A DNA stretch of 64,000 nucleotides from BJGO01 sp039810885 (lineage in GTDB: Bacteria; Bacteroidota; Bacteroidia; Chitinophagales; UBA10324), in contig JBDHXV010000001.1 of NCBI GenBank assembly GCA_039810885.1, positions 1 to 64,000 of the forward strand, given 5' to 3'. Position 1 is the first letter of the stretch, and the number at the start of each line of letters is the position of its first letter. Below the pieces are notes generated by a model. That model saw only the letters and a program-made list of their open reading frames with translations, ran no database searches and was not told where the DNA came from. A program made the position numbers and the translations under genes. Shown here piece after piece: positions 25,649-34,854 of the stretch.

Positions 25649-26761
25649 GTGACACTTTCTATCCCACTTCACCAAATCATTCAAGCTATTGAAGAAGTCG
25701 CCCCCGCCTCCTTACAAGAAAGTTATGATAATGCCGGGCTTATTACAGGTAATCTGCACCAAAGCATTGAAAAAGCATTACTAACTCTAGATTGCACTAA
25801 AGCCATTGTGGATGAGGCTATCGAAGTTGGGGCTCAGCTAATCATAGCCCATCATCCCATTCTATTTTCCGGAATAAAAAAACTTACCGGTAAGAATTAT
25901 GTAGAACGTACCATTATAAAAGCTATTAAAAATGATATTGCCATCTATGCGGCACACACGAATTTAGACAACATTCTTAGTGGGGTAAATAATAAAATCG
26001 CCGATAAACTCGAACTTAATAAACAGAATCGGAAAATTTTAAAGCCACTGTTGAATCAATTGGCAAAGCTGCATACATCTATTACTGAATCACATGCGGA
26101 AATCTTAAGGAAGAGCCTTTTTTCCTCTGGTGCAGGGCATATTGGAAATTATGACGAATGTAGTTTTAATGTTATTGGCGAAGGCACTTTTAGAGGAAAT
26201 GACCAAAGCAATCCTAAAATAGGTAAACGGAATGTGCGGGAACATGCTAGGGAAGTTAAAGTCGAAATTATTTTTCCTATATGGAAAAAAGACAACGTAT
26301 TAAAAGCCTTGCGACAAGGGCATTATTATGAAGAAATTGCCTATGAGATTTATCCTACATTAAATGAACATCAAGAGGTCGGTAGTGGTTTGATTGCCGA
26401 GTTCCATCACGAAATGGATGAAGGTATTTTTCTTGAGTTGCTAAAGCAACGGTTAAATACATCCATTATACGTCATACAAGATTATGCGGCAAACCTATA
26501 AAAAGGGTGGCTTTGTGTGGCGGATCAGGCATCTTTCTATTGCAGGATGCCATGCGGCACAAAGCAGATGTTTTCGTAACTGCTGATGTTAAGTATCATC
26601 AATTCTTTGATGCTGATGACAAAATACTCCTTTGCGATGTGGGACACTTTGAAAGTGAACAATTTACACCTGAAATATTTAAAGACATATTACAGAAGAA
26701 ATTCCCTACTTTTGCCGCGCTCTTTTCAAAAACCAATACTAACCCGGTAAACTATCACTAA
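25649..26761 (+). CDS. Nif3-like dinuclear metal centre protein
   Basis: A member of the widely conserved NIF3/YbgI family, which forms toroidal hexamers with a two-metal site; in some lineages it acts as GTP cyclohydrolase I type 2. Visible motifs: ESYDNAGLITG near 24, LIIAHHPILFSG near 70 (metal-binding His pair), YAAHTNLDNILSGVNN near 110, and near the end VALCGGSG and DVGHFESE. The start is a GTG at 25649. A TAAATTTG box at 25625-25632 fits a promoter with a very short leader. The stop TAA is directly followed by the ATG of the zinc-ribbon gene, so the two are co-translated. Confidence 0.9.
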   Translation: MTLSIPLHQIIQAIEEVAPASLQESYDNAGLITGNLHQSIEKALLTLDCTKAIVDEAIEVGAQLIIAHHPILFSGIKKLTGKNYVERTIIKAIKNDIAIYAAHTNLDNILSGVNNKIADKLELNKQNRKILKPLLNQLAKLHTSITESHAEILRKSLFSSGAGHIGNYDECSFNVIGEGTFRGNDQSNPKIGKRNVREHAREVKVEIIFPIWKKDNVLKALRQGHYYEEIAYEIYPTLNEHQEVGSGLIAEFHHEMDEGIFLELLKQRLNTSIIRHTRLCGKPIKRVALCGGSGIFLLQDAMRHKADVFVTADVKYHQFFDADDKILLCDVGHFESEQFTPEIFKDILQKKFPTFAALFSKTNTNPVNYH

Positions 26762-27523
26762 ATGAGTAAAACAAAAGAAACAGCACCTAAAGCTGAAACA
26801 CCAACACTAGATAAACTCAAAGCCCTATACCAACTCCAAAAAATTGATTCCAAGATTGATGAAATCCGAATTCTAAAAGGAGAACTCCCTATGGAAGTAA
26901 AAGACCTCGAGGACGAAATTGCAGGTCTCATCACACGAAAAGAAAAGTTTGAAGAAGAACTCAAAGAAACGGAAACCAATATTGCCAACCGCAAGAATAA
27001 TATTAAAGAAAGTGAAGCGCTGATAAAAAAATATCAAAAGCAACAAAGCAATGTTAAAAATAATCGCGAGTATGATGCCTTAAGCAAAGAAGTCGAATTA
27101 CAAAAACTCGAGATTGAGCTTAATGAAAAGAAGATTAAGGATATTCACGAACAAACAAAGCAAAAATCTGAAGTTATTGAGCAATCTGAAAAGTTAATCA
27201 AGCAAAAAGAAAAAGAACTAAAAACAAAAAAGGCAGATCTCGAAAAAATTATTGAAGAAACAGATGCAGAAGAAAAGGCACTTCAGAAAAAAGCTAAATC
27301 TGCTGAGACTCATATCGAAGAGCGTTTGCTGACAGCCTACCATCGCATTCGCAAAAACTACAAAAACGGATTGGCCGTTGTTACTGTAGTGCGTAATTCA
27401 TGCGGTGGCTGTTATCATGCATTTCCTCCTCAACTTATCCTGGAAATTCGCCAACATAAAAAGATCACGACTTGTGAACACTGCGGGCGAATTCTTGTAG
27501 GTGAAAATATTGACTCAGAATAA
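26762..27523 (+). CDS. Coiled-coil protein with C4-type zinc ribbon
   Basis: Starts on the base after the Nif3 stop. Residues 15-200 are almost all charged heptad helix (long antiparallel coiled coil, rich in Lys/Glu). The last 45 residues hold two CxxC pairs, CGGC and CEHC, separated by about 22 residues, which should bind one zinc. This is the zf-RING_7/CT398 (CdsZ) family, found beside Nif3-like genes in many genomes. Proposed roles are in RNA or protein binding; none is established for this phylum. The last 23 bases overlap the reading frame of the next gene if that gene uses its GTG start. Confidence 0.9.
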   Translation: MSKTKETAPKAETPTLDKLKALYQLQKIDSKIDEIRILKGELPMEVKDLEDEIAGLITRKEKFEEELKETETNIANRKNNIKESEALIKKYQKQQSNVKNNREYDALSKEVELQKLEIELNEKKIKDIHEQTKQKSEVIEQSEKLIKQKEKELKTKKADLEKIIEETDAEEKALQKKAKSAETHIEERLLTAYHRIRKNYKNGLAVVTVVRNSCGGCYHAFPPQLILEIRQHKKITTCEHCGRILVGENIDSE

Positions 27524-29051
27524 GCAAACGTTGAAGCATAGAGTTCACTTGACTCCTTTAATACAAGCCCTGCTCTTTGCAGGGTTTTTTATTTCTGTGG
27601 ATGCTGTTGCAGCACCTCCGAGATACACTTTTGACTTCAACACTCAATGTGAAGCAGCATACCAATACATGTTAAGTATGCGCTATGAAGAAGCGCGCAC
27701 TATCTTATCACAACAAAAAATTGAAGCCCCTCAGAACCTCATTATAACCTATATCGATGATTATGCAGATTTTCTACGATGTGCGTTTAATGAAGATCGA
27801 AAAGAATTTAATAGACTCTATCCGAACAAAGATAAACGGTTAACAGCCTTGTCTAAAGGAGATACTAAATCACCTTATTATCTCTATACACAGGCACAAG
27901 TTTCTTTGCATTGGGCAATAGTCAATTTAAAATTTGAAAATTATACGTCTGCATTCATTGATATTCATCGTGCTTATAATTACTTAACCGAAAACCAAAC
28001 ACTCTATCCCGATTTTAAAGCAAACCTTATCGGACTTGGATTTATGCATGCGCTCATCGGCACAGTACCCGATTCATACAAATGGGCTGTGAGATTAATA
28101 GGATTTAATGGGAGTGTTAATCAGGGTAAAAATGAAATGCTCGAGGCTATTGAATATTCAAAGGGAAAACATTTCATTTTTCAGAATGAAGCTAAATATA
28201 TGTATTTGCTTTTGCAATTGATAGTGCTTAACGACAAGCAAGGGGCATATCAAACCGTATCTCAAGAGGATTTCCCCACACACTATGGAAATGCATTAAG
28301 CTGCTTTATCAAAGCATATATTGCTTTAAAGAATTACAAAAACGATGAGGCAATAAAATTTTTTTCATATAATATATACAATAACAAAACGGAAGTGCTT
28401 TACAACTATTATTTATTGGGTATGTGCCAATTAAATAAACTAAACACCGATGCTTATTACAATCTGAAATATTTCTCGGAAAATTTTCAAGGAGTAAATT
28501 ATCTCAAAGATGCCCGTAACAGAATGGCGTGGTGTGCTTTATTAAATGGAAGAATGCAAGAATATTTTATCTTATTAGAAAAGGTTACAGAGGGTGGAAA
28601 TACATTAAGCGATTCGGATAAGGCCGCACAAAACGCGGCAAAACAAAAATCCGTGCCTGATATAGAATTGCTGAAAGCAAGATTACTTATGGACGGAGGC
28701 TATTTCAATCAGGCACTAAGCGTGATAGATAAAATTAATATCAATAGCTTAAATAAACCTGAGTTATTAACCGAATATCAATATCGTAAAGGACGTATTT
28801 ATCATTTGAAAGGTGATATTTCGGATGCAATCAATTATTACACATCGTGTATAGAGAGCGGGCGTACAGTGCCTGTTTATTTTGCCGCAAATGCCGCTAT
28901 GGAATTAGGGAATATTTATGCCGCAAATCAAAACTATGAATTAGCAAAAAAATATTACAAAATGAGTTTAGCCATGCCCGATTCAGATTTTAAAAACTCT
29001 ATTGATGTGCGCTCTAAGGCAGGCTTACAAAGGATCGAAGCATCAAAATAG
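27501..29051 (+). CDS. Secreted tetratricopeptide-repeat protein
   Basis: A 516-residue protein with an N-terminal signal peptide (hydrophobic IQALLFAGFFISV, cleavage near AVAA). Helical TPR-like repeats extend from about residue 50 to the end (YQYMLSMRYEEARTIL..., LLTEYQYRKGRIYHLKGDISDAINYY, NAAMELGNIYAANQNYELAKKYYKMSL). The start is uncertain: GTG at 27501 overlaps the previous gene by 23 bases, and TTG at 27531 would leave a 7-base gap and a tidier signal peptide. The codons of the signal's hydrophobic core form a terminator-like hairpin (27565-27590). Probably a periplasmic scaffold protein; partners unknown. Confidence 0.82.
   Translation: MKILTQNKQTLKHRVHLTPLIQALLFAGFFISVDAVAAPPRYTFDFNTQCEAAYQYMLSMRYEEARTILSQQKIEAPQNLIITYIDDYADFLRCAFNEDRKEFNRLYPNKDKRLTALSKGDTKSPYYLYTQAQVSLHWAIVNLKFENYTSAFIDIHRAYNYLTENQTLYPDFKANLIGLGFMHALIGTVPDSYKWAVRLIGFNGSVNQGKNEMLEAIEYSKGKHFIFQNEAKYMYLLLQLIVLNDKQGAYQTVSQEDFPTHYGNALSCFIKAYIALKNYKNDEAIKFFSYNIYNNKTEVLYNYYLLGMCQLNKLNTDAYYNLKYFSENFQGVNYLKDARNRMAWCALLNGRMQEYFILLEKVTEGGNTLSDSDKAAQNAAKQKSVPDIELLKARLLMDGGYFNQALSVIDKININSLNKPELLTEYQYRKGRIYHLKGDISDAINYYTSCIESGRTVPVYFAANAAMELGNIYAANQNYELAKKYYKMSLAMPDSDFKNSIDVRSKAGLQRIEASK
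27565..27590 (+). terminator. Terminator-like hairpin inside the signal-peptide coding region
   Basis: CCCTGC (27568-27573)/GCAGGG (27579-27584) with a 5-base loop, extended by A-T and G-T pairs and followed by six T (27585-27590). It sits 45 bases after the zinc-ribbon stop, where a terminator for the nif3-zinc-ribbon operon would be expected, yet it is inside the next open frame. It may attenuate the TPR gene or end the upstream transcript. Confidence 0.6.
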
Positions 29052-29087
29052 GTTGCTTCATTTTAGGTATATCGAACTTGAATCGGT

Positions 29088-29114
29088 TTGAAATAGTTTT
29101 TGCCCTTATTTTTG
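29088..29114 (+). promoter_or_regulatory. Probable promoter of the yebC-family gene
   Basis: TTG at 29088-29090, a 16-base spacer, TATTTTTG at 29107-29114 and discriminator CCGCAC. The spacer is a little short. The ATG is 26 bases past the -7 box. Confidence 0.5.
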
Positions 29115-29139
29115 CCGCACTAAAATAGTCAAACCACAA

Positions 29140-29847
29140 ATGGGCCGCATATTTGAAAAACGTAAGCATAAAATCTTTGCACGTATGGACCGAATGGCAA
29201 AGGCCTTTACCAAAATAGGTAAAGAGATTGCCATGGCTGTTAAACAAGGTGGAGCCGATCCACACAACAACCCTCGCTTACGAGTTGCCATCCAAAATGC
29301 TAAAGGAGTTAACATGCCTAAGGATCGTATAGATGCCGCAGTAAAACGGGCTACGTCTAAAGAGGAGAAAGAATTATCGGAAGGGACCTATGAAGGTTAT
29401 GGCCCTCATGGTGTAGCCATTATGGTAGATTGTGCTACAGACAATCCGACCCGTACTGTTGCAAACCTTAGAATGTATTTCGACCGTAGTGGAGGCTCTT
29501 TAGGAAAAAGTGGTTCTGTTGAATTTATGTTTGACCGCAAAGGCGTATTTAAACTGAATAAAGCAAATCTTAAACTGGAAGATATCGAACTTGATTTGAT
29601 TGATTTTGGAGCCGAAGAAATTCAAGAGGCTGAAGATGGAATTTTAGTTTACACTTCTTTTCAAGATTTTGGAGCTATGCAAAAAGGGTTAGAAGAAAAA
29701 GGGTTTGAAGTAATTAGTTCTGAAGTGCAGCGTATCCCGACAACAACAAAAGAACTCAACGACGAACAAGTAGATGAAGTCCTAAAACTTATAGATAAGT
29801 TAGAAGAAGATGATGATGTCCAGAATGTGTTTCACAATCTCGCATAA
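29140..29847 (+). CDS. yebC: YebC/PmpR family regulatory protein
   Basis: A conserved three-domain protein of the YebC/TACO1 family. Members are reported as transcription regulators and, more recently, as translation factors easing ribosome stalling. The N-terminal signature is present in shortened form (MGRIFEKRKHKIFARMDRMAKAFTKIGKEI, instead of the common AGHSKW opening). It is followed by the domain hallmarks GGADPHNNPRLRVAIQNAKGVNMPKDRIDAAVKRA, YEGYGPHGVAIMVDCATDNPTRTVANLR and GGSLGKSGSVEFMFDRKGVF. At 235 residues it is full length. It is transcribed from its own probable promoter, and the TonB-dependent receptor gene follows 85 bases later. Confidence 0.95.
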   Translation: MGRIFEKRKHKIFARMDRMAKAFTKIGKEIAMAVKQGGADPHNNPRLRVAIQNAKGVNMPKDRIDAAVKRATSKEEKELSEGTYEGYGPHGVAIMVDCATDNPTRTVANLRMYFDRSGGSLGKSGSVEFMFDRKGVFKLNKANLKLEDIELDLIDFGAEEIQEAEDGILVYTSFQDFGAMQKGLEEKGFEVISSEVQRIPTTTKELNDEQVDEVLKLIDKLEEDDDVQNVFHNLA

Positions 29848-29931
29848 ACGCTCAGATTGTTCATAAGCCTTAACCCTAAAGGCGGTCGTTAGCATTCATT
29901 TTTTATATATTGGCTGCAAAGCTAAATCTGC

Positions 29932-32229
29932 ATGAGAAAACATTTACTCCTCGTTTGTTACCTTCTTACGATTCAAACTCTGTTTGGTCAAAGCATAAAA
30001 TTAAAAGGCATTGTCATAGATGAAGAAACCAGCTTTGAGTTAGTAGGCGTCAGTCTAATTATTGACAACACCAAATTTGTTCAATCAGATGAAAACGGAA
30101 AATTTGAAATCGAACTAAGTGCAGGGAAGCATACGGTTAAATCAACCTATGTGGGGTACAATAATTTCTTTGATACACTTAATCTAACTAACTCATCTAA
30201 CATACTATACAGGATACGTATGACTCCCGTGGTTCAGGAGTTGAAGATGGTTGTAGTCAGCGCATCAAAATTTGAACGTAACATTTCAGAAGAAACCGTA
30301 AGCATAAATATTCTAAAGCCTTCCTTAATTCAAAACACAAACTCCATTACTATGGATGAAGCAATTAACCGCGTGCCCGGGGTTAATATCATTGATGGCC
30401 AAGCTAACATACGAGGTGGCAGCGGATACAGCTATGGTGCCGGTAGCCGTGTATTGGTATTGGTTGATGACTTACCGCAGTTGAGCGCTGATGCCGGTGA
30501 TGTTAAATGGGAGTTCCTGCCTGTCGAGAATTTAGAGCAAGTGGAAATTATTAAAGGCGCAGCATCTACACTATACGGTTCATCTGCACTTAACGGCGTT
30601 ATCAATATTCGTACTTCTTACCCTACGGCAGTTCCACAAACACAGATAAGTTTTTATCAAGGTATTTATCAAAACCCGAGACGGAAAGAATTAATATGGT
30701 GGGACAATCGCCAGCCTTCATTCAGCGGCGGCTATTTCACACACAGCCGTAAGATTGGTCAACTCGATTTAGTTGTCGGCGGTAATATAAACAACCAAGA
30801 TTCCTATTTACAGGAATCCTTTCAATATCGCGGACGTGTAAACACTAATTTACGTTACCGATTTAAAAAGATTGATGGCCTCAGCGTTGGTATAAACATA
30901 AATTACTTATACGCACACACCGGAACATTTTTTATTTGGGCAAATGATTCTACCGGCGGTTATCGCCCCCTCGGCGGAACCGATTCTGCTACAACATCCA
31001 TAACTAAAAACCGCTATTACCGCTTTAATATAGACCCTTTTGTGAATTACGTTGCAAAAAATAAGGACCTGCATAGCCTGCGCACACGCATGTTTGAAAC
31101 CAACAATATGACAAATCAGGCGACTCAAAGCTCAAAAAGCCGTTTGTGGTATGCCGAGTATCAATACCAACACGAATTCAAATTCGGGTTGCACATGACT
31201 GCCGGTGCAATGGCTAACTATACTCAGGTTTTTAGCACCATGTATGATAATCACGACGGGTCTAATCAAGCACTTTATTTGCAACTGGATTACAAATGGG
31301 AAAAACTGACTTTAATGGGTGGAGTACGTTATGAGCACTATTCAATTGATACCTTTCAAGATAACAGTGGACCGGTATTTCGTACGGGTATAAATTATGC
31401 CTTAACTAAAGGCACTCACGTGCGAGCATCTTTCGGACAAGGCTTTCGATTTCCAAGTGTAGCTGAAAAATTTGTACATACCAACGTTGGCGCGCTCTAT
31501 GTTTATCCTAATCCACAATTAGGCCCGGAACAGGGATGGAGTGTTGAAGTAGGCGCACAGCAAGGGTTTAAGATAAGTAACTGGATGGGTTATGTGGATA
31601 TTGCCGTATTCCGCCAACTGTTAAATCATTTTATGGAATTTAGTTTTGGGCAGTGGGGTAACCCTTTCACAGACCCTCAATTTGGTCTTGGATTTAAATC
31701 AGTAAACTTAGACAAAGCACAAATTACAGGGCTTGAAGCAACCTTGTTTGGCCAGGGGAAACTATTTGGATGCCCGGTAAACATTTTAGGAGGATATACT
31801 TTTATTAATCCTATTGACCTAGGTGTAAGAAAAAAAACAGATAGCCTGATAAGTGCACATCCGGATTTTTCACAAACTGAAATTGATTCTTTAAGAAGTC
31901 TCAGTATTTTAAAATACCGCTACACCACAACCTTTAAATTTGACGGCGATATCACTTGGAAAATCGTTACTGCAGGTATCAATATGCGATACAACAGTTA
32001 CATGGTGAACATCGATAAATTCTTGCTTCTGCTCAACGGAATAGAGAAGTATCGTGCGGAGCACAAAAATGGTGATTTTGTTATTGATATTCGTTTTGGG
32101 GTAAAAGTCAATAAGAACACACGTGTTTCTTTCATTGTTAAGAATTTAATGAATCGGGAATACACAACAAGACCCGCACTTCTGGAAGGTCCTCGAAATT
32201 ATACCATACAGATTAACACAAAGTTCTAA
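29932..32229 (+). CDS. TonB-dependent outer-membrane receptor
   Basis: A 765-residue uptake receptor. A signal peptide (about 1-20, ending FGQ) is followed by a CarboxypepD_reg-like domain (about 22-105: KLKGIVIDEETSFELVGVSLII...). The plug is at about 115-235 (ITMDEAINRVPGVNIIDGQANIRGGSGYSYGAGSRVLVLVDD...EQVEIIKGAASTLYGSSALNGVINI). A 22-strand type barrel ends in an aromatic residue (YTIQINTKF). The size and single-gene setting, without a SusD partner, point to a small ligand such as a siderophore, cobalamin or metal chelate rather than a glycan. The energy would come from the ExbBD-TonB system encoded at 47.9-50.8 kb. Confidence 0.93.
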   Translation: MRKHLLLVCYLLTIQTLFGQSIKLKGIVIDEETSFELVGVSLIIDNTKFVQSDENGKFEIELSAGKHTVKSTYVGYNNFFDTLNLTNSSNILYRIRMTPVVQELKMVVVSASKFERNISEETVSINILKPSLIQNTNSITMDEAINRVPGVNIIDGQANIRGGSGYSYGAGSRVLVLVDDLPQLSADAGDVKWEFLPVENLEQVEIIKGAASTLYGSSALNGVINIRTSYPTAVPQTQISFYQGIYQNPRRKELIWWDNRQPSFSGGYFTHSRKIGQLDLVVGGNINNQDSYLQESFQYRGRVNTNLRYRFKKIDGLSVGININYLYAHTGTFFIWANDSTGGYRPLGGTDSATTSITKNRYYRFNIDPFVNYVAKNKDLHSLRTRMFETNNMTNQATQSSKSRLWYAEYQYQHEFKFGLHMTAGAMANYTQVFSTMYDNHDGSNQALYLQLDYKWEKLTLMGGVRYEHYSIDTFQDNSGPVFRTGINYALTKGTHVRASFGQGFRFPSVAEKFVHTNVGALYVYPNPQLGPEQGWSVEVGAQQGFKISNWMGYVDIAVFRQLLNHFMEFSFGQWGNPFTDPQFGLGFKSVNLDKAQITGLEATLFGQGKLFGCPVNILGGYTFINPIDLGVRKKTDSLISAHPDFSQTEIDSLRSLSILKYRYTTTFKFDGDITWKIVTAGINMRYNSYMVNIDKFLLLLNGIEKYRAEHKNGDFVIDIRFGVKVNKNTRVSFIVKNLMNREYTTRPALLEGPRNYTIQINTKF

Positions 32230-32334
32230 ATCGATAAAAATTCTATAATCGTGTACACTAATTCAATTCTTAATGCAAATTCCGTTTAACGATATTCCTG
32301 AACATGATTAATTTTTCACACAGTTTTTAGCACC

Positions 32335-33120
32335 TTGTTTAAGAAATCATCAGCACATCTATTTTCCCGACACATTGACAATGTGTTTTTGAGCTTTTAT
32401 AATGCTTGGCAATTTATAGCACGATTCTTTCGTGAGCTCTTCAGTCGCCCATTTGAATTTAAGGAGGTAATTGTTCAATGCTACGAAGTCGGGTTGCGTT
32501 CTCTTCCTTTAATTACTCTGACCGGTTTTGTTACGGGCATTGTATTTACCAAACAATCAAGACCCTCGCTACAATCTTTCGGAGCTTCATCATGGCTGCC
32601 CTCACTTATTACAATTGCAATTATACGTGCCTTAGCTCCCTTGGTAACGGCATTAATATGTTCTGGAAAAGTAGGATCAAACATAGGTGCAGAATTAGGT
32701 TCAATGAAGGTTACCGAGCAAATTGATGCAATGGAAGTATCCGCTATAAATCCTTTTAAATTCTTAGTTGTAACTCGTGTGCTGGCGTGCACCTTAATGA
32801 TTCCTATTCTTGCCTTGTATTGTGGATTTGTTGGCATGATGGGAACTTTTGTGAATGTGAATCAAAATGAATATACCACCTATCAGACTTTTATCAGAGA
32901 TGCTTTTGGCTCCATTAGTTTTCTGGATATTTATTCATCCTTATTTAAGTCGGTAGTGTTTGGATTTACAGTGGGTATTGTTTCGTGTTATCAGGGATTT
33001 AAGGCAAACAACGGAACTGAAGGCGTTGGTCGTGCAGCAAACAGCGCCGTTGTTATTTCTATGTTTTTGGTATTCATCGAAGAAATTGTGATCGTACAAG
33101 TAATTAATTGGATGCGCTGA
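32335..33120 (+). CDS. mlaE: MlaE-type ABC transporter permease
   Basis: Inner-membrane permease of an MCE lipid transporter that moves phospholipids between the two membranes. Four to five helices are visible, with the family motif around GLRSLPLITLTGFVTGIVFTKQ and the conserved segments VGSNIGAELGSMKVTEQIDAMEVSAINPFKFLVVTRVLA and GFTVGIVSCYQGFKANNGTEGVG. The frame opens with TTG at 32335 after an in-frame stop at 32305. The first usable alternative is a GTG 17 codons later; there is no ATG near the N-terminus. The stop overlaps the ATG of mlaF. Confidence 0.92.
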   Translation: MFKKSSAHLFSRHIDNVFLSFYNAWQFIARFFRELFSRPFEFKEVIVQCYEVGLRSLPLITLTGFVTGIVFTKQSRPSLQSFGASSWLPSLITIAIIRALAPLVTALICSGKVGSNIGAELGSMKVTEQIDAMEVSAINPFKFLVVTRVLACTLMIPILALYCGFVGMMGTFVNVNQNEYTTYQTFIRDAFGSISFLDIYSSLFKSVVFGFTVGIVSCYQGFKANNGTEGVGRAANSAVVISMFLVFIEEIVIVQVINWMR

Positions 33121-33893
33121 TGAGTAAGAATACAAATCATATTGACTACAATCAAAAGGTTATTTCTATAAGGAACCTGCATAAATCGTTCGATGACCTA
33201 CACGTACTCTCAGGTATTGACCTCGATTTGTATCGGGGCGAAAACCTTGTAGTACTTGGCCGCTCCGGCACAGGAAAATCTGTTCTTATAAAAATTATCT
33301 CAGGCTTACTCAAGCCTGATAGCGGTGATGTATTGGTTCTCGGTAAACGAGTGGACAATTTGAACGAAAAAGAATTACGTGAACTACGCTTGAAACTTGG
33401 ATTCTTATTTCAGCATTCTGCTTTATATGACAGTATGAGTGTACGTGAGAATTTAGAATTCCCACTATTGCGAAATGTAAAAAATCTCAATATCAAACAA
33501 ATCGATGAGGCCGTTGAAGAAGTATTGGATGCCGTTGGTCTAATCGAGAAAATGAATCAGATGCCGGCAGAACTTTCCGGTGGACAGCGTAAGCGAATAG
33601 GCATAGCACGCACTCTAATTCTAAAGCCGGATATCATGTTATATGATGAACCTACGGCCGGCCTTGACCCGATAACCTCTGTAGAGATAAACGATTTGAT
33701 TAATGAAGTTCAATTGAAGTTTCATACCAGTTCTATCATCATTACCCATGATTTAGCTTGTGCAAAAGCCACAGGGGATCGCATTGCAATGTTATTAGAA
33801 GGCAAGTTCAGAAAAATAGGCTCGTTTAATGAAGTCTTTGATACTACAGACGAAAACATAAAAGCATTTTACAACTATAATTTTATTAATTAA
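33120..33893 (+). CDS. mlaF: MlaF-type ABC transporter ATPase
   Basis: ATPase of the MCE lipid transporter. Walker A is GRSGTGKS near 48-55, the signature LSGGQRKR near 150, Walker B IMLYDEPTAGLDP near 173, and the H-loop His in IIITHD. The start at 33120 (MSKNTNHIDY) sits on the mlaE stop codon (TGATG); an ATG 12 bases upstream is in frame but less likely. Runs straight into mlaD with a one-base gap. The short helical C-terminal tail is typical of MlaF. Confidence 0.94.
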   Translation: MSKNTNHIDYNQKVISIRNLHKSFDDLHVLSGIDLDLYRGENLVVLGRSGTGKSVLIKIISGLLKPDSGDVLVLGKRVDNLNEKELRELRLKLGFLFQHSALYDSMSVRENLEFPLLRNVKNLNIKQIDEAVEEVLDAVGLIEKMNQMPAELSGGQRKRIGIARTLILKPDIMLYDEPTAGLDPITSVEINDLINEVQLKFHTSSIIITHDLACAKATGDRIAMLLEGKFRKIGSFNEVFDTTDENIKAFYNYNFIN

Positions 33894-33894
33894 A

Positions 33895-34854
33895 ATGAGT
33901 ACAACATCAAGTAAAAAACCTGTAATTGTCGGCGTTTTTATCGCTTTGGGGTTAAGCTTTCTCGTAGCCGGTATTTTAAGTGTAGGCAATCTGCACAGTG
34001 CATTCGGCAGAAAAATTAACTTGACTGTAACTTTTGAAGATGTGAGTGGATTAAAAACCGGAAACAATATTTGGTACTCCGGTGTTAAAATAGGGCGTGT
34101 AGAGTCCATGAATTTTATCGGAGAATCTATGGTACAGGTAGAGCTTCAGATAGACAAGAAATCTCAACCATTTATTAAGAAAGATGCAAAAGCGAAGATT
34201 GGTTCCGATGGCCTAATCGGTAATCGTATTATCGTGGTCTTTGGCGGTAGCGCCGATTCTCCAAGCGTTAATGACGGTGATTCACTTGCAGTAGAAAATG
34301 GGATCTCAACGGATGAGATGATGAACACCTTACAAGAAAATAATGTAAACCTGATCAGCATCACCGGTGATCTGAAAAAGATAACTGCTCAACTCAGTAA
34401 AAGTGAAGGCACTCTGGGCAAACTCATCTATGAAGATGATATTTATAATAATATCATGGCTACAATTACGTCTCTGCGAAAAACATCCGATCACGCACAG
34501 AGTATTACTGCGTCGCTCTCTGCATTCAGCAACAAACTAAATCAGAAAGACGGCTTGGTCAATAAACTGATAACAGACACAACCATCTTTAACAATATTT
34601 CCAAATCTGTTATTGAATTACAGCAAGTTTCTACCAATGCCAATGCATTCACGAAATCATTAAAAGAATCTGCAGATAACCCTAACACTCCCTTAGGGGC
34701 TTTGATGAAAGATGAACAATCTGCGTCTCATTTTAAGTCCATCCTAAAGAATCTGGAAACTTCTACACTAAAGTTGAATGAAGACCTCGAAGCACTTCAA
34801 CATAACTTTTTGTTGAAGCGTTATTTTAAGAAAAAGCAGAAAGGAAAGCTCTGA
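33895..34854 (+). CDS. mlaD: MlaD-type MCE domain protein
   Basis: Periplasmic lipid-binding part of the transporter, anchored by one N-terminal helix (about 9-28, PVIVGVFIALGLSFLVAGIL). The MCE domain follows at about 35-115 (INLTVTFEDVSGLKTGNNIWYSGVKIGRVESMNF...GSDGLIGNRIIVVFGG). After it comes a long helical tail (about 140-310) that should form the hydrophobic channel or coiled coil. There is no mlaB or mlaC gene next to it, as is usual outside Proteobacteria. Its stop codon TGA touches the stop of the converging amylase gene with no base between. Confidence 0.93.
   Translation: MSTTSSKKPVIVGVFIALGLSFLVAGILSVGNLHSAFGRKINLTVTFEDVSGLKTGNNIWYSGVKIGRVESMNFIGESMVQVELQIDKKSQPFIKKDAKAKIGSDGLIGNRIIVVFGGSADSPSVNDGDSLAVENGISTDEMMNTLQENNVNLISITGDLKKITAQLSKSEGTLGKLIYEDDIYNNIMATITSLRKTSDHAQSITASLSAFSNKLNQKDGLVNKLITDTTIFNNISKSVIELQQVSTNANAFTKSLKESADNPNTPLGALMKDEQSASHFKSILKNLETSTLKLNEDLEALQHNFLLKRYFKKKQKGKL

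Noticed and set aside
34164..34364. Short minus-strand frame within mlaD
   Set aside because: Antisense shadow with no start signal or motif.
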